DNA of 64,000 nucleotides from Parietaria judaica (lineage: Eukaryota > Streptophyta > Magnoliopsida > Rosales > Urticaceae). Of this stretch, positions 38,157 to 50,600 are shown piece by piece. Both the position numbers and the translations under genes were made by a program. The notes under the pieces were generated by a model. The model was not told the DNA's origin. It did not search any database and was given only the letters and a program-made list of their open reading frames with translations. Location: assembly GCA_954871525.1 (NCBI GenBank), contig OX940868.1:17603056-17667055 (forward strand). Reading direction: 5' to 3'. Numbering within the stretch: position 1 is the first letter of the stretch; every line of letters starts with the position of its first letter.

Positions 38157-41004
38157 CTAGTGGACGGCACCGCGCGAACGCGGTGGCGATGAAATACATA
38201 GGTAAGTGGTAATTATCGATGAAAATATTTATAAAATTAATTATTTAATCAGTTTGTTTAAATCGAAATATCTATTTTCACATCGATTCACCCATTGCTG
38301 AATTTTTTAGATATTATTACTAAATATGAGTGCGCGCGTGTATATATATATAATATATATATATATATACATATTAGAAAGTGTTCGAAATAAATGACAT
38401 AGTACAAAATATAAGGGTTCACTCCATTTCAAAAACTTTCTTGAACACATAAAAACTATAAATAAAGTGATAAACAATGATAATTTAAAATAAAAAGCCT
38501 CTATGTTTATAAGAATATTTAAAATTATATTTTATGAAGCTAATCCAAATAAAACACAACGATACAATAAAATGATGGTCCAATATTTCAAATAAACAAC
38601 TCTTAATTATATCATTTTAATTCAAATTTTTACCAAAGAGACATAACCAAGTTACTTATTTAAATATGGTGTTTTAAATATTATTTTTTATTTGACCTCA
38701 ACTTATTATCATAAAATTACGTATATGATATCTCTCAATATAACATTTTGATGTTGAAAAATAATGCAACTAAAGTAATTAATTTTTATTTTATTTTTCA
38801 TTGGCCTCATTCCTTTGTAGCATACCCGTTAGAGGAAGAAAGAAAACTTATAGACAATTTAGCATAAACACAGATATCCCATTTTGGAAAAAAATGAAGA
38901 TTTTTTTTCCTCATCACTCCAGCAAAATATCGCACTTTAATTGATGTTCAGAATCAAAGAAACACCACCCAAAGAATCATATATAATATTTTTCTTGAAA
39001 AATAGAATCATCCAAAACAGTTAAAAACATAGCATATCATCAATGATTTTTACGACCCATCATTCATTTGTGGGCTCAAATTTTTCACAGACATACATTT
39101 CGTGATAAACAACAAAGATATAAAAAAATAAAAATAAAACCAGTTTAATACAATAATAAATAAATTATCAGTATCTCAAGATATCAAAGTCGCAACGAAT
39201 ATTATATTAATTGTTTGTCATTGCAGTTTGCAGACTTCTATTATGGAAAGGTGATTAGTTTTTTTTTTTTAATTAGCCAAATTAAAGACATGTTTTCAAA
39301 CTAAAAAAAAAGTATATATTTTTTTAAATACATAAAACAATATAGTACTTACTTTAAAGGATGATTCATTGTAATCGATAGATCTATATCCATGTCGAAC
39401 TACATAATTATTATAGTTACAAAAGAAATGTAACCATAATAATTATTTATAGACTTACATTTTGATATAAAATTTTAATTACTTATGTAAATATTTTATT
39501 ATAAAATATACTATTTTCCACATATCATAAAATTCTACTACATGAAAAAAAAGGAAGGAAAAAGATCTTCTTTAATATCAGCACAATTTTTAGGGAATGG
39601 AAATGTGTTAGTTAAAACTTTATGATTAATCACTTTTCAAAAAGAATAAAAGAAAGAGAGTATGCTCTTGCTTGCATTGATGTTGATATTTCTCTCTATT
39701 TTTCTTAGGACTTTACTTGATGCATAATGATTCTTAAAAGAAGAACAATTTAAATAAGTGGGAACACAATTCTTGAATAAGACCATGCAATATTGAGATT
39801 TCTTGACAGGTCATGCTAATTTTATAGTAATATATGAATTAAAATATCACTCAAGCTCAATACTAATTGAAAGATTGTGAAAAATTAATTCCACGTTGTT
39901 TAGCGTAATTTGTTCATATGTTTCTTGAAAAAATGGATAAATAAAAAAACCAAACATTATGGCAAAGAGAACATGTAAAAGCACATAAAAGAAAACACTA
40001 AATTTATGAAAGTGAAAATCATACATGGTATTTAAGTTATAAATACATGGAATTCGGACAACTTCACAAAATTTGATTCAAGAGACAATGGTCCTCGCCT
40101 GTACGTTTCTTGCATCATGCTACCCTAACGTCTGGCGGCAATAACCTAACGACACGTAGCGAGGCGGCCCCCGAGAGTCTCCATGTACGATTTTATCATC
40201 TTGATGAGTACAAAGCCCACTTCTATTTTCCATAACTATATGCAATCAATCGAGAACTAAAATAAGAAATATTGGAAAAAAAAAGAGGCTTAACTGACAA
40301 ACAAAGTGTTGCTTCCGATATGGAGGAGGAAGTATGAAATGTGGAGGTGTTGTTTAAATACGGGTGGGTTTAATTGCTTTTATCACCATTTTAATGACAA
40401 TAGTAAATACACACGTGGAAAACTAATCGATTTGAGTGCATATAACAACTTTCAATCTCATTCCATTGTTTGCAGCAGGTTATTAAGTGTATAGATTAAA
40501 TTAATGTCAAGCAAGTAAAAAAAAAAAAAGAAGCATTTATATACATGTGTTAAGTGCAAAATAAATTAATTGGATGAGACTAAAAAATGATACTGTGGCT
40601 AAAAAAAATGTAAAAGTTTGAGAAATATGAATCTCATATTTCTAGTCGAGCGTGGCACCACGTGAAGAAAATATTGAACAAACTGGTTAATTTGAAAGAT
40701 ATACAACAACATTGCTATTAGCAATTACTCAAATTTTTTCAATATTATGTCAGGAAATATTAATTCAAGATGTTAATATTAATTCACTGTGTTTGAGAAA
40801 ATGAAAAATACAACCAATCACTAAACATTTATCTTCTACTAATCACTACATTAAATATTCCTTCTTCTTATATATATATATTATTTACTATATGAAGCTT
40901 TTAAAGCATTCAGTATGGATTATTTTATTCTATTCTAATTAATATCATTTACTCTTTAGATCCCTTTTAATTAATTCAATCAATTACGCTAATGGTTCTT
41001 TCAA

Positions 41005-41029
41005 TATATATATATATATATATATATTT
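41005..41029. repeat. (AT)n microsatellite
   Basis: A run of alternating A and T. Similar runs occur at 37379-37400, 38340-38368 and 52517-52538. Confidence 0.8.
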
Positions 41030-41488
41030 GGAAATGTTTGTAGAACTGAAAAAAATATTAAAAAAAAAAAAACTACACCTTGGAAGTTCATAAGGAAGTT
41101 TTTAAAAAACTAAAAAATGTAAAATAAAAAAAAACTAATTAGTGATGGAAAAAGTGCACGTTTCAATTGAGCACAACTCGAGAAATGAGAAATATGAAAG
41201 TTTTAGAAGGAAAAAAAAATTATTAGAAACTGTTGGGGATTAGCCCAGCTCAAGACTCAATTTTGGGCCCAAAACAATGGCCCAAGTGATCAAATCAGTC
41301 TGAACGACAATAACCTCGAAAACGACTCACGTACGAGGTAATACACGACACGTAGTTTGAAATGGAAATGACAAAAAAACTGAAATCGAAATCTTATTGA
41401 GATTAGGTTTCGAACTCGTGTTACAACCCTCAGTTTCTTTCTCTCTCTACCGCGCACCCTTTCTCTCTAACCCCGCTAGCGTTTCCAG

Positions 41489-42048
41489 ATGAAGAAGGCT
41501 CCGCCGTCTGCCGATGACGCTCCGGTGACTCGCCGGACCCGCGCCGCTACCAGTACGGCCCTTCTGTGGAAGTGTGCCTCCAAGATAAGACGCGCCAAGG
41601 AAGAGCACGACTATCGCACCACTCCACAGAACGGGATGGAGTAGTGGATGATGGAAATCACCCTCGCCGAGTACCGAGCTTCTCTGGCCTCGCCTTCAGC
41701 CCCTGAGCCTTTCCCTGAGCCTCCTGAAGATCCCGACGACCAGGTATTCTCTCTCTTCTCTGTTCCCTCCTTCCGTCTGTTTGGGTTCTCAGAAACCTAG
41801 GTCTGTTAGGGCTAGTTCTAGGTGTAACGCACTTCTTGAAGCGTTTTTGGATTGCGATATTGTTGTAGAAATCTTCGTCTTGTTTTGCCTGCAGGTTTCT
41901 TTTGGTATTTATACCCCTCGGTGAATCCAAACCTTAGCTTAGGAGCTAGGTTAGTCTTTCTAGGCAGTGAACCCTTCCTTCGTTCTGACCGTGGCTCGTG
42001 TTTCAGGTCTGGGAAGAATACTCTCAAGTTTCCCCTCTTCCGGAGTGA
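41489..42048 (+). pseudogene. Two-exon coding remnant in a GC-rich island
   Basis: ATG at 41489 opens a frame beginning MKKAPPSADDAPVTRRTRAA. It runs 51 codons to an in-frame TAG (41642-41644), then stays open in the same frame (WMMEITLAEYRASLASPSAP...) to a GT donor at 41744. Splicing to the acceptor at 42006 adds VWEEYSQVSPLPE and a TGA at 42046-42048. Proline-, acidic- and Arg-rich; no domain recognised. GC content is far above the surroundings, and a CT-rich leader (41430-41475) precedes it. It could be a captured gene fragment within the Helitron-like unit, or a decayed host gene. The TAG could also be a readthrough or a second start (ATG ATG at 41648-41653). Confidence 0.4.
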
Positions 42049-42418
42049 TGAAGTGGCTGGTGAAGTTCACCGTGGAACAACAGAAACCATATATATGCAT
42101 GCATAATCATTTATTTGAATGTATATCCATTTTTTTTCCTGCTTGTCGATTTCGAGGAGGGATAAACTTGCATGACACTCGCTAATTGGCCCACTCATCA
42201 ATTTTTCTATCAATACACGTGGAAGGAGTAGGGGAAGGGGAAATGTGATGTATCAATGAAAATAAAAATAGTTGAAAAAAAAAATCAAAATTCGCGAAAT
42301 GTTTTAGAATTAAAAGGATGGTAGATTTTCAAGTTTTTTAGACAATGGATTACTTGTAGTGAGATTTTCCTTTTATATATATATAGATATAGATTTAATT
42401 TAATTTAATTAATGAGAA

Positions 42419-42596
42419 GACATCAATTAGAAGTATTTTTCTATAAAAAGAAATTTAAAAATCTATTAAAAAAGAGAATGTGAATCTATTGATTCTACTT
42501 CATCATATCATCTTAAAACTATAAGGAAAAACAATTTGTCAATGCTTTAATATTACTTTGCCACATCACCTTAAAGCTCCTCATTTTAATATATAT
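42419..42596 (-). repeat. 178-bp repeat, right copy (Helitron-type 5' region)
   Basis: Right-hand partner of 37981-38156, same orientation, so the pair brackets Helitron A as direct repeats. Minus-strand TATATATTAAAATGAGGAGC corresponds to the start of the left copy. Confidence 0.75.
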
Positions 42597-42599
42597 ATT

Positions 42600-43420
42600 A
42601 AACCAAAATCAAAGTTTAGCTAACCACAAAATTAATCCATATACACAATATTTATATTCATATCGATAGGTGTAGCATAAAGAATCATGATAAACCCACC
42701 TAAGAACACATTTGAATTTTCATTGTACATCCAAATGGCTATATAAATAATTTAGCCTTAACCGGCTTGACAATAATCTAGAAAATAATTAATTTTATTT
42801 TCTTTCTATACCTTAGAAACTTAGCAGGACGTCTTCAATTCAAGCAAGCAATAGTTGGTTTGATGAGATAGAGAGAAAGAAAGATTTTGTCATAAGAGAA
42901 AGGCAGGAAAACAACATGAGAGAGAAGGAAAAAAAATGGGAGGTTGGACTTGGGTTACATGACACCTCACTCATGACTCATTCATGACACTAGGTGACAT
43001 GTGGCAATCTTCACGTAAAATTTGAAAATTTTACTAAAGTCCCTTGCCTTTTTTTTATTTTTTTTTTATTTTTTCGGAATGAAGAGAATTTCTCGTTAAA
43101 TTTGTATCCCTTTACTGTTGGGTACTACATTTTTCTTTATGCTTGTTTTTCCAGTTATAATCGTTCTAAGTTCTGGTTATTTTGGGAGCGATTTGAAAAT
43201 CGTGTTTATTGCTTTAAGACTTGGTACATTAATGACATTTCTTTTTCAAATAACTAATGAATTACATGTCTTGATTATTATCATGAATAAATGATTGATT
43301 AACTAAACTAAAAATATCGATGAACGATGGGGATAATGTGTGTCACACATACAAACATTATTGATATTTGATATACCTTATGAGCTGCAAAAGTGACCAT
43401 GTCACAAATTCCGATTCCAG
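42600..43420. other. AT-rich intergenic stretch, no gene seen
   Basis: The ORF at 42994-43257 is Phe/Tyr-rich low-complexity translation without a recognisable domain. Confidence 0.5.
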
Positions 43421-43426
43421 AAATCA

Positions 43427-43586
43427 AACAAGTTTGGCATAGTGGTAATGAGTGCTTCTTTTATACATATAAACTTAGCTAATAATGTCACACGTTCTTA
43501 CACTTAATATATATAGTAATGTGAGAGTGCATATTGTAACATTGTCCGATTGTGTCATCCCATTCAAAAAATAAAATAAAAAAACA
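43427..43586 (+). mobile_element. tRNA-derived SINE, copy 2
   Basis: GTTTGGCATAGTGGTAATGAG is the A-box head. The B-box segment present in the copy at 4603 is deleted. The body (TCTTACACTTAATATATA, then TGTAACATTGTCCGAT) and A-rich tail match copy 1. Confidence 0.65.
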
Positions 43587-43629
43587 ATGACTGTTTAAAA
43601 GCATAAAAAAAACCACAAGTCCAGATCAT

Positions 43630-44645
43630 GGAACTAGAGTGCTAAGACGTAGTAGGAGGCCAAGACAACAGATTGTACATTGCGAGCACTGACTAGAGAC
43701 CAATGTTATTGTCCAAGACACTAACATTGAAGTCCTCTATCATCTCAAAAGGAAATGGAAGACCCTAATTATGGAAAATGGTAGAAAGCCATGAACAAAG
43801 ATATGAAATCGATGGCAGGTTAGGGAACTTGTAGACTTACTGGACGATTTCAAACCGATAGTTTGTAAGTGGATGTACAAGAGGAAGATGGAGTGGACGG
43901 GAAGGTAGAAACCTTCAAACCTAGATTAGTGGCTAAGGGTTACACTTAGAAGAAGAGAATTGATTATGAAGAAACTTTCTCCCTGGTCGCTATTGAGGTC
44001 GGATTTGATAATCCCTTTATTACGACATAAGTACCTAAGTGTTGGTCCTTACACCATAAAGCAAGCAAGTGTGCTTGACTATGATGAGATGTGTTAGGTA
44101 ATTTTAGGCCATACCTTAGGCTATACCTCACCTTTTAGGGTCATACCTTTGGCCATACCTCACTCATGAGGTAGGTTAATGCTTGTAATGCCTATATATG
44201 CATCCATTTTGGATGAAGGTAGGAGGGATTCAGAGAGAGGGGGAATGAGGCATGATTGAGAAGAGAGAAAGGCTTGTAATCAAGGAGAATCAAGATCGAA
44301 AATACACACACGTCTTTGCATCATTATTTTTTTGAGCGGTCTTAGCTAATAAACGGAAGAAACCGGTCTCTTTTCTTTAAAAAACAAGGATCAACCCTTG
44401 TGATTGTTGAGTGTACAAAACGCCCTCAACAGTCGCTATGTTTAAGTCCATCAAGATTATCTCATTCATAGCTTGTTGTCTCGATTACGAGCTATTGAAG
44501 TTTGACGTCAAACCAATTTTTCTGAGTGGCTTTATATACGAGAACATCTATATACATCAACCAAAGAGTTTAGAAAAAAAAAAAAAAAAGCTTAGAAAAG
44601 AAAAAGTTTGCAAGTTACTTTTCAGGTCTGAAGTTGTTAAATGAA
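43630..44645 (+). pseudogene. Ty1/copia reverse transcriptase fragment, interrupted
   Basis: Pieces of copia pol are readable in order: WxKAMNKDMKSM (near 43777), FKPIVCKW (near 43850), then after a frameshift GVDGKVETFKPRLVAKGYT (43892-43948) and KRIDYEETFSLVA (to 43990). After the 441-bp LTR insert come MFKSIKIISFIACC, LKFDVKPIFLSGF and YIHQPKS (44437-44570). Stops replace expected codons (TAG for Trp, TAG for Gln). These correspond to the RT N-terminal region of copia elements. The YxDD catalytic motif is not reached. It is dead. Confidence 0.85.
43991..44431 (+). mobile_element. Solo LTR inserted in the copia RT (441 bp)
   Basis: The ends are TATTGAGG (originally TGTTGAGG) and CCCTCAACA. 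A perfect 5-bp duplication, gtcgc, flanks it at 43986-43990 and 44432-44436. TATA-like CTATATATGC lies near 44202. The 3' part shares GCTAATAAACGGAAGAAACC and AACAAGGATCAACCCTTGTG with the LTRs at 27085 and 30985. The RT frame resumes correctly across it. Confidence 0.9.
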
Positions 44646-45979
44646 TCGCATGTCGCATAATACCTCACCATGTTAGATTTTTTCATTTTTTGGCTCATAA
44701 TGTAGTCATTGCAAGTTAAATTACTTTTATTGTAATGTTTTTTTTTTTTTACTCTTTTTGTAATATTACAGATGTATTTCTTACTATTGCATTTTATATT
44801 AATTTGTTTGACAATTGAAAATATATATTAGCTATTACAGATAAAGCACCAATACATAGCTTCAAAATATAATACTTTCAATTGAATCTATATATATTTT
44901 TAATGGATTCTATAATTTAAAGCTAAATATTATGAAGTTACATACTATTCTTAACGTTAGATATTAATGCCGCAAATTTTCGTAACATTAAAATTGCCGC
45001 AGATATTCAGACTCAGAGATTAACGTGCAACAAATGTTCAAACTCGAATACTTTCGCCACACTTTTTTTTTACTTCCAATAATAGGTCATTTCTCGTCCA
45101 TTATTTTTAAGTCCATAACCTTAATGTATGATGATATTGAAGCCCATTTATAATAGCCCATTGAAGCCCATTAACTGCTACGTGTGTCATCTTTCATTGT
45201 TTGCTGTCAAAACTAATTGAATCAATCATGTTATACATTTAATATTGCTCTAAGAATGTAACCACGTGTTGAATATACACAACGTTTGTAATTATACCTA
45301 TTTTTATTTATTTAAGAGAATTGACTCTGAATGAATAGCATACTTCACTCAGTTATTTTATGGATTAATTTAACAAATGAATCTCATGATTTAATTTAAA
45401 GCTGCATTGAACAATAAAATCTTAAGAAATTTACATTTGTAATTTTGGACCATTAATACCGAACCTCTTGTTCCCTTTTTGCCTACACAGAAAATATAAT
45501 AAAAATGGACTATATATATAAATATATATTAGTTGGTGACTATATAAGTGCCGTGATTATGGAATGAAGAATAATACTTATCTTGGTTAAACTTAAGCTA
45601 TTAGAAATTCAAACCACACCAAAGGATTAATCCATTATAAATTATATCGTCCGACAAGATTTCAATTCAGAAAAGGACCTTTATTAATATTATTATCTTA
45701 ATTAAATGTGTAAATCTTAAGCTGTCATATCACATCTATATTATGCTTCATCGCGGTAGTCAATGAAATATTAGTTGCGTAAAGCAAATATGTGATGGAG
45801 TATCAACAATAGAAAGAATTAGCAAGCTTTTAAATATTAAAGTAATCAGCAATAATATACTTGATATTTGCACTTTGGTTCACTTTGCTTCTTCAAATTT
45901 AATTATAACAAGCAATGTCATTTACTCTTGTGAGACAGGAGCACATTGTCGCTAAAGCGTTAAAAATAATATATTTTTT
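44646..45979. other. AT-rich intergenic stretch, no gene seen
   Basis: No coding signal. A small patch at 44950-45060 with ATTAATGCCGCAAATTTTCG and ACATTAAAATTGCCGCAGA words resembles MITE arms but lacks clear ends. Confidence 0.5.
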
Positions 45980-46479
45980 TAGGGTAAATGAACGAAATGC
46001 CTATTTGTGACTTAAGGTTTCAAAAAAATACCCATTTCTATTTATGGTAATCAAAACCACAAATTAATTGAAATATGGACCAATATGCCCTTCTAATTTT
46101 TAATTAATTAAATTTTTTTCGAATTAATATTAATAAAATAAAAAATTCCTTAAATGTAGGAAAAATTGATAACTGGTTAATCTTTATTTTTTAATATTTT
46201 TATTCCTTAATTTTCGAATAACTGCTCAACGTGTTTAATAATTCATACCTTAATAATTTTTAAATATATTCTCCTTATTAATAGGTATTCTAACGATTTA
46301 ATTTTTTTAAAAAAATAAAGAATTAGTTACATTCTAACTGGTATTTTTTCCAGAACCATTTTTAGTCGCTTGAAGGATAGAGCACCGTCTATTGAAATCT
46401 TTCTTTCGATGCATTAAAAGCCTTCGTTCAATTCATTGGTGATCGTATTACGTATATCATATTACCAATTTGAAACTGT

Positions 46480-46760
46480 AAATTAAATTACGAAACTACA
46501 ATTACGTAACTATAGTTACGAATACGTATATGTAGTTACCAACTTTAATCACAAAATTTTTGTAATTACGAAAGTACGATTGCGTTACTATAATTACAAA
46601 TTACAATTACGTAACTATAATTACAAATTACAATTACGTAACTATAATTACAAATACGTATATATAGTTACGAAAGTTTAATTACGAAAAAATTATAATT
46701 ACGAAACTGTTATTACAAAACTTTAATTTCGTAATTATAATTACAATTACACATATACTT
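46480..46760. repeat. AATTACGTAACTATAATTAC tandem array
   Basis: Degenerate units of about 25-30 bp built on ACAATTACGTAACTATAATT, with interspersed ACGTATATATAG segments. The units are self-complementary in part. Confidence 0.7.
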
Positions 46761-46789
46761 ATAAATACGTATATATAATTACCAAATGG

Positions 46790-47095
46790 TTTTTGTCATT
46801 ATGAAGACTCCACGAGCATCTCCGAGCACTCCGGCGAACCCATTCTCTTCTCCGACCAACACTGAAATTGTGTGCTTCCACCAGGGTGACGGAGCAGGGC
46901 GACGAAAGCACTGTTACGGCGCGAGGCAAGACTTGGCGACGTCCGATTATCTTGGTGATGAGCACGAGACTAGGAGGAAGACGAATACTGTAACGGCGGA
47001 GGACTTGACAGGAAGAAATTGGCAAGAAGGAGGAGGACGGAAAAAAATGGAAAGAGAATTTGGGGAGAAAATAGTGAAGGTCGAGTGAGAAAGAT
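46790..47095 (-). pseudogene. Captured gene-like fragment (5' UTR and start region?)
   Basis: The minus strand reads like a plant 5' leader, with CT-rich runs followed by CGCC-rich sequence, up to GAGAAGAGAATGGGTTCGCC. That ATG opens only a short frame (MGSPECSEMLVESS) before a stop near 46800. Overlapping ORFs of 100 residues (plus) and 130 residues (minus) exist because stops are rare in this GC-rich block. None has a recognisable domain, and I cannot name the parent gene. Confidence 0.35.
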
Positions 47096-47419
47096 GGCGT
47101 GAGATGATATTCAAAATAATAAAGGGAAATAAATGAGGTTTGACCCGTCAAACAACAAATTCAAATTAATTTCTAAAAAAAATAATTAAGAAAATTATAA
47201 TTACCGTAATTATAGGAAACAAATTCGAAAAAAATAAAATAAAAACGAAAACTACAATTAATAACTGATAATAGAGGTAATTAAGTCAAAACGGATTAAT
47301 TATTGAGTACAAATCAGTTTTATGAAACTATGGGCATTTCTTTTAAACATTTGGTGTTATTTGGGCATTTTGTAGGTTTTCTATTTTTTTTTAATGTAGA
47401 TGCATTTTCATCACTTACA

Positions 47420-47600
47420 TTACTCTAAGCATGGGTTGAATTTGGTCGACCCGAGGTAAAATATGAACCCGACCCGATTTTATTGAGTTTTGGAAAAACA
47501 ACCCAATCCGACCTAATTTTTTTGAAGGCCCAATCCAACCCAACCCAAAAAACTCTGGGCTGGGTTGGATTGGGTTGGGTTGGGTCATTGGCTTAATTCA
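47420..47600. repeat. CCCAACCC/GGGTTGGG inverted repeat
   Basis: CCCAATCCAACCCAACCCA and its complement TGGGTTGGATTGGGTTGGG face each other around a short loop (about 47529-47582), able to form a long hairpin. Similar GACCCGACCC words lie to the left. It resembles the inner part of a hAT-type MITE end, but no terminus or TSD was found. Confidence 0.6.
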
Positions 47601-50600
47601 AAATTCAAACGTTATTATTCTTGAACGTCTCATGCCTCGTCAAGACTTTATGAGATTAATTCGAATGGGTTGCGAATGCATTGCCCCTACGAGTGAAGAA
47701 AATACTTGGCTAATATAAAGTGTTATCTTTTTAAAAACTGCGTAGATAACTTGTGATGCAAGTATGTTTTATAATCTCGGTCAATAATCTCACAGAGATA
47801 TTTATATCACTTAGTTATTAAACGATATCACTTACTTACTAGAATATATGCAAACAAGTTGATATAATCATCGCCCGAATGGGACCTTGGGCTTCGTATG
47901 AAGGGCATTCCTTCAAAAGATAAAATTTGAGGAGCAAACGGCACAACAAGCAAAATTAAGGTGTCATTATTGCCAATACTCTAAATATTTGCAAGAAAAA
48001 TAACACATGTAAACTAAATATTATTTACTGTAAAAAAAAAAGAAGAAATAAAAATCAGCAATTAGCACTAGTACACAACTAATGTCACTTAGGAATTAAA
48101 TGATAGGTTAGGCTTTAATTATGTGGGGACACATTGCTCCTATTTGGTGGGAACCTCCATGGCTCTAATCCTTGACTCTTCTTGACAATGGCACCATATT
48201 CCAAACATGATTGGATGCCTCCAAAGCCTTGTGGGACCCAACTTTTCAATCATTTCATACCTTTATTTGAAGAGAATAAATGTGTGGAATTTGTGGAAAA
48301 GAGAGAGGAAAAAAATTGGAGAATGAGAAAGGAACAAAGCAAAATTATATGCTAATGGGTTCTTGTCAAAAATCTTAGATATGTCTTTCATCACTAGTTT
48401 TTAGGGCACTTTTCAAAGCTTTTATTTTCCTTAATATTTTTATTCTTTTGCTACAAGTCATTGGAAAAGATTCAAAATGTTTCATCTTTTTTGTTGGTTT
48501 TAATTTGAGAAGGATCTTATACTCTTGCTAGGGCTCAATGGGGAAAAGGGAGACTTATTGATTTTAGAAATTCTTATTTATTTGGGTTGATTGGAGAAAA
48601 ATTCCTTTTTGTATTGTGCTTTGATTTTCTTGATAGCACTTGAAAATGATTTGTTACATATTAGGAAAGACCCTAATGAGAATTATTTCTTTTTGAGGTA
48701 TTCATGGTCATACAATTGAGAGAATATTACACAAAGTCTTCCACTAACTTTTTGCTTTAGATTTTATCCTACAATTTACACTCATCGCCATGAAAATGGT
48801 CCTTCTTGTATATAAAGAGAATTTCTTCATTCCATGAGATAAAGATTGTGGATTTGCACATTTTTTGAGCATCTATATGTGGTATGATACAAAATGAAAT
48901 TATCTTTGAATATTCTTTCATTCTCATTATAATTTTAGAGAGTTAATCTTCACAGTTCAATTCAAATAGCTGAAATTAATTCACACACACACACACAGAT
49001 ATATATATATATATATATATCCTTCACTTGTGATGGATAAATTTTTTCATAGAAAAATAATTAATATTTTTTTAAATATTAAATCAAGTTAGAACTATTA
49101 AGACGCACGATAAACAAACAAAAAATATCGTAACTTTATGTCTAACATAAGAAATATCCAGTTTATCTAGTATAAAAAAAAATATAGTAAATGAGAAAAT
49201 CAATCCATAGTTGTTAAAACTTGATTTAAAATTAGGTACATGATCAAGATTAATATAGCTATTAGTCTTGAAACTTGTTCCAAACATATCAAGGGGAAAA
49301 AAAATTGTATACTTTTTTCTTTTCCACAAAAAAAATGATAGAAAAATAAATGGACATGCAAGTTAAATGGAACAACAGTATTATCGGTCAATTGATAACT
49401 TTGGTCCAAAGTTGATTTAATACATTGTTGCACCACGTACACGTTTGGCTCATTAAGTCACTTATGTATAATGTGATATATATATATGCTTTAAATGAAG
49501 TAAATATTACAGGTTAATTGAATAGGTTGAAGATATAAAGTCCTCATAATTTCATATATAAATAGCAAATAATTAATGGAGAGACTAACCTCCTTAGCTA
49601 TGCCCATAAAAACACAAATTCAACTGCTTTTTATAGTCTTCTTCAACTCCTTTAATTTTACACGCTGATAGTTTTTTATTTATTTATTTATTACAATTTG
49701 CTTTTAAACCCCTCTAATTTTGCACTTTAAAAGCACACTACTACATGGTTTTTTTTTTAGGTTTTTAACCACTTGAAATTTATGAATCATTGTGTAATCC
49801 TCCGATCGATATTTTAAGCCTAATTAGCTTTCTCTTCAACTTATATTTTGTGGAAAAAGTGAGATTTTGTTAGGTTATACAACACATAATATCATATCGA
49901 GTATGTGTGAGACGTTGTAAGTGGTATAAAAGAATTTCATTTAATTAGCCAAAAATGTGGCCAACGAAGACGTTGGGTCCACATTAGGTGTGGTGACTAT
50001 GAAAATCCAAACCCTTCCACCACCTGGACAAGGCAATGTACGTCATATAGTCTCTCACATCTGTCAGGAGCTGATATTTATAACAATAATTTTTAAAATA
50101 ATGCACATATCTATCAATAATTAGGTAAATTTTAAAAACCAAAGCTGCGCGGAATAGGTTCAAAGTAGACAATAGGCAACGTCGAGGGGTGTAAAAGTTA
50201 ATTGGGTTAAAAACTAACAAAAAAAAAAAAAAAGAAGTTGAGAGAAACATGTGCGGAATGTGAAAACTTGAGGGGCCTATTGTTCAATATAAAATGAGTT
50301 GGAAGAAGCTAGTTTTTAATATACGGTTGGATTCAATTTAAGAAAATGTAATTATTATAATATTTATTTTGTTAAATTAAACGGACGAAGATGTAATAAA
50401 AATTTGTTATTATATTATTATTGGTCGAATAGTAAAATAAACATGTTGACAATTTGTATCTACCAATGACGTAGTATTAAATTGATGCATTGGTGATATT
50501 TCATGATGTCGGTATACCAAGCTAGTTTTTAATGTATAATCCATAATTAATTCCTTAAATATAATTTGGAATGTAATATTACAATGATCTTAAAGTCACA

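Larger units (their letters stand above)
38157..42393 (-). mobile_element. Probable Helitron A (minus strand, about 4.2 kb)
   Basis: The minus-strand 3' end is a perfect hairpin, CACCGCG-TTCG-CGCGGTG (38168-38185), followed by CCGTCCA and CTAG (38157-38160), then T. The minus-strand 5' end at 42393 reads TCTATATCTATATATATATA with an A before it (or TC at 42387). It continues AAAAGGAAAATCTCACTAC, a typical plant Helitron start. A/T flanks at both ends fit Helitron insertion. No Rep/helicase domain was recognised. A GC-rich coding remnant (41489-42048) lies near the 5' end and may be captured host sequence. Confidence 0.55.
45980..47383. mobile_element. DNA element with inverted ends carrying gene-like sequence
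   Basis: The left end TAGGGTAAATGAACGAAATG and the reverse complement of the right end (TAGAAAACCTACAAAATGCC) are similar. Related words continue inward on both arms (ATACCCATTTC on the left, GAAATGCCCATAG on the right). It is about 1.4 kb. The flanks are T-rich, so a target duplication cannot be read. The centre holds a TTACGTAACTATAA tandem array (46480-46760) and a GC-rich gene-like block (46790-47095). This would fit a Pack-MULE-like element, but the class is inferred. Confidence 0.5.

Noticed and set aside
44411..44644. 77-residue ORF containing RT-like sequence
   Set aside because: It begins in the inserted LTR and continues into the broken copia fragment. It is a chimera, not a gene.
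46759..47151. 130-residue minus-strand ORF and its 100-residue plus-strand partner
   Set aside because: Overlapping open frames in a GC-rich block, no domain on either strand, inside a transposon-like unit.
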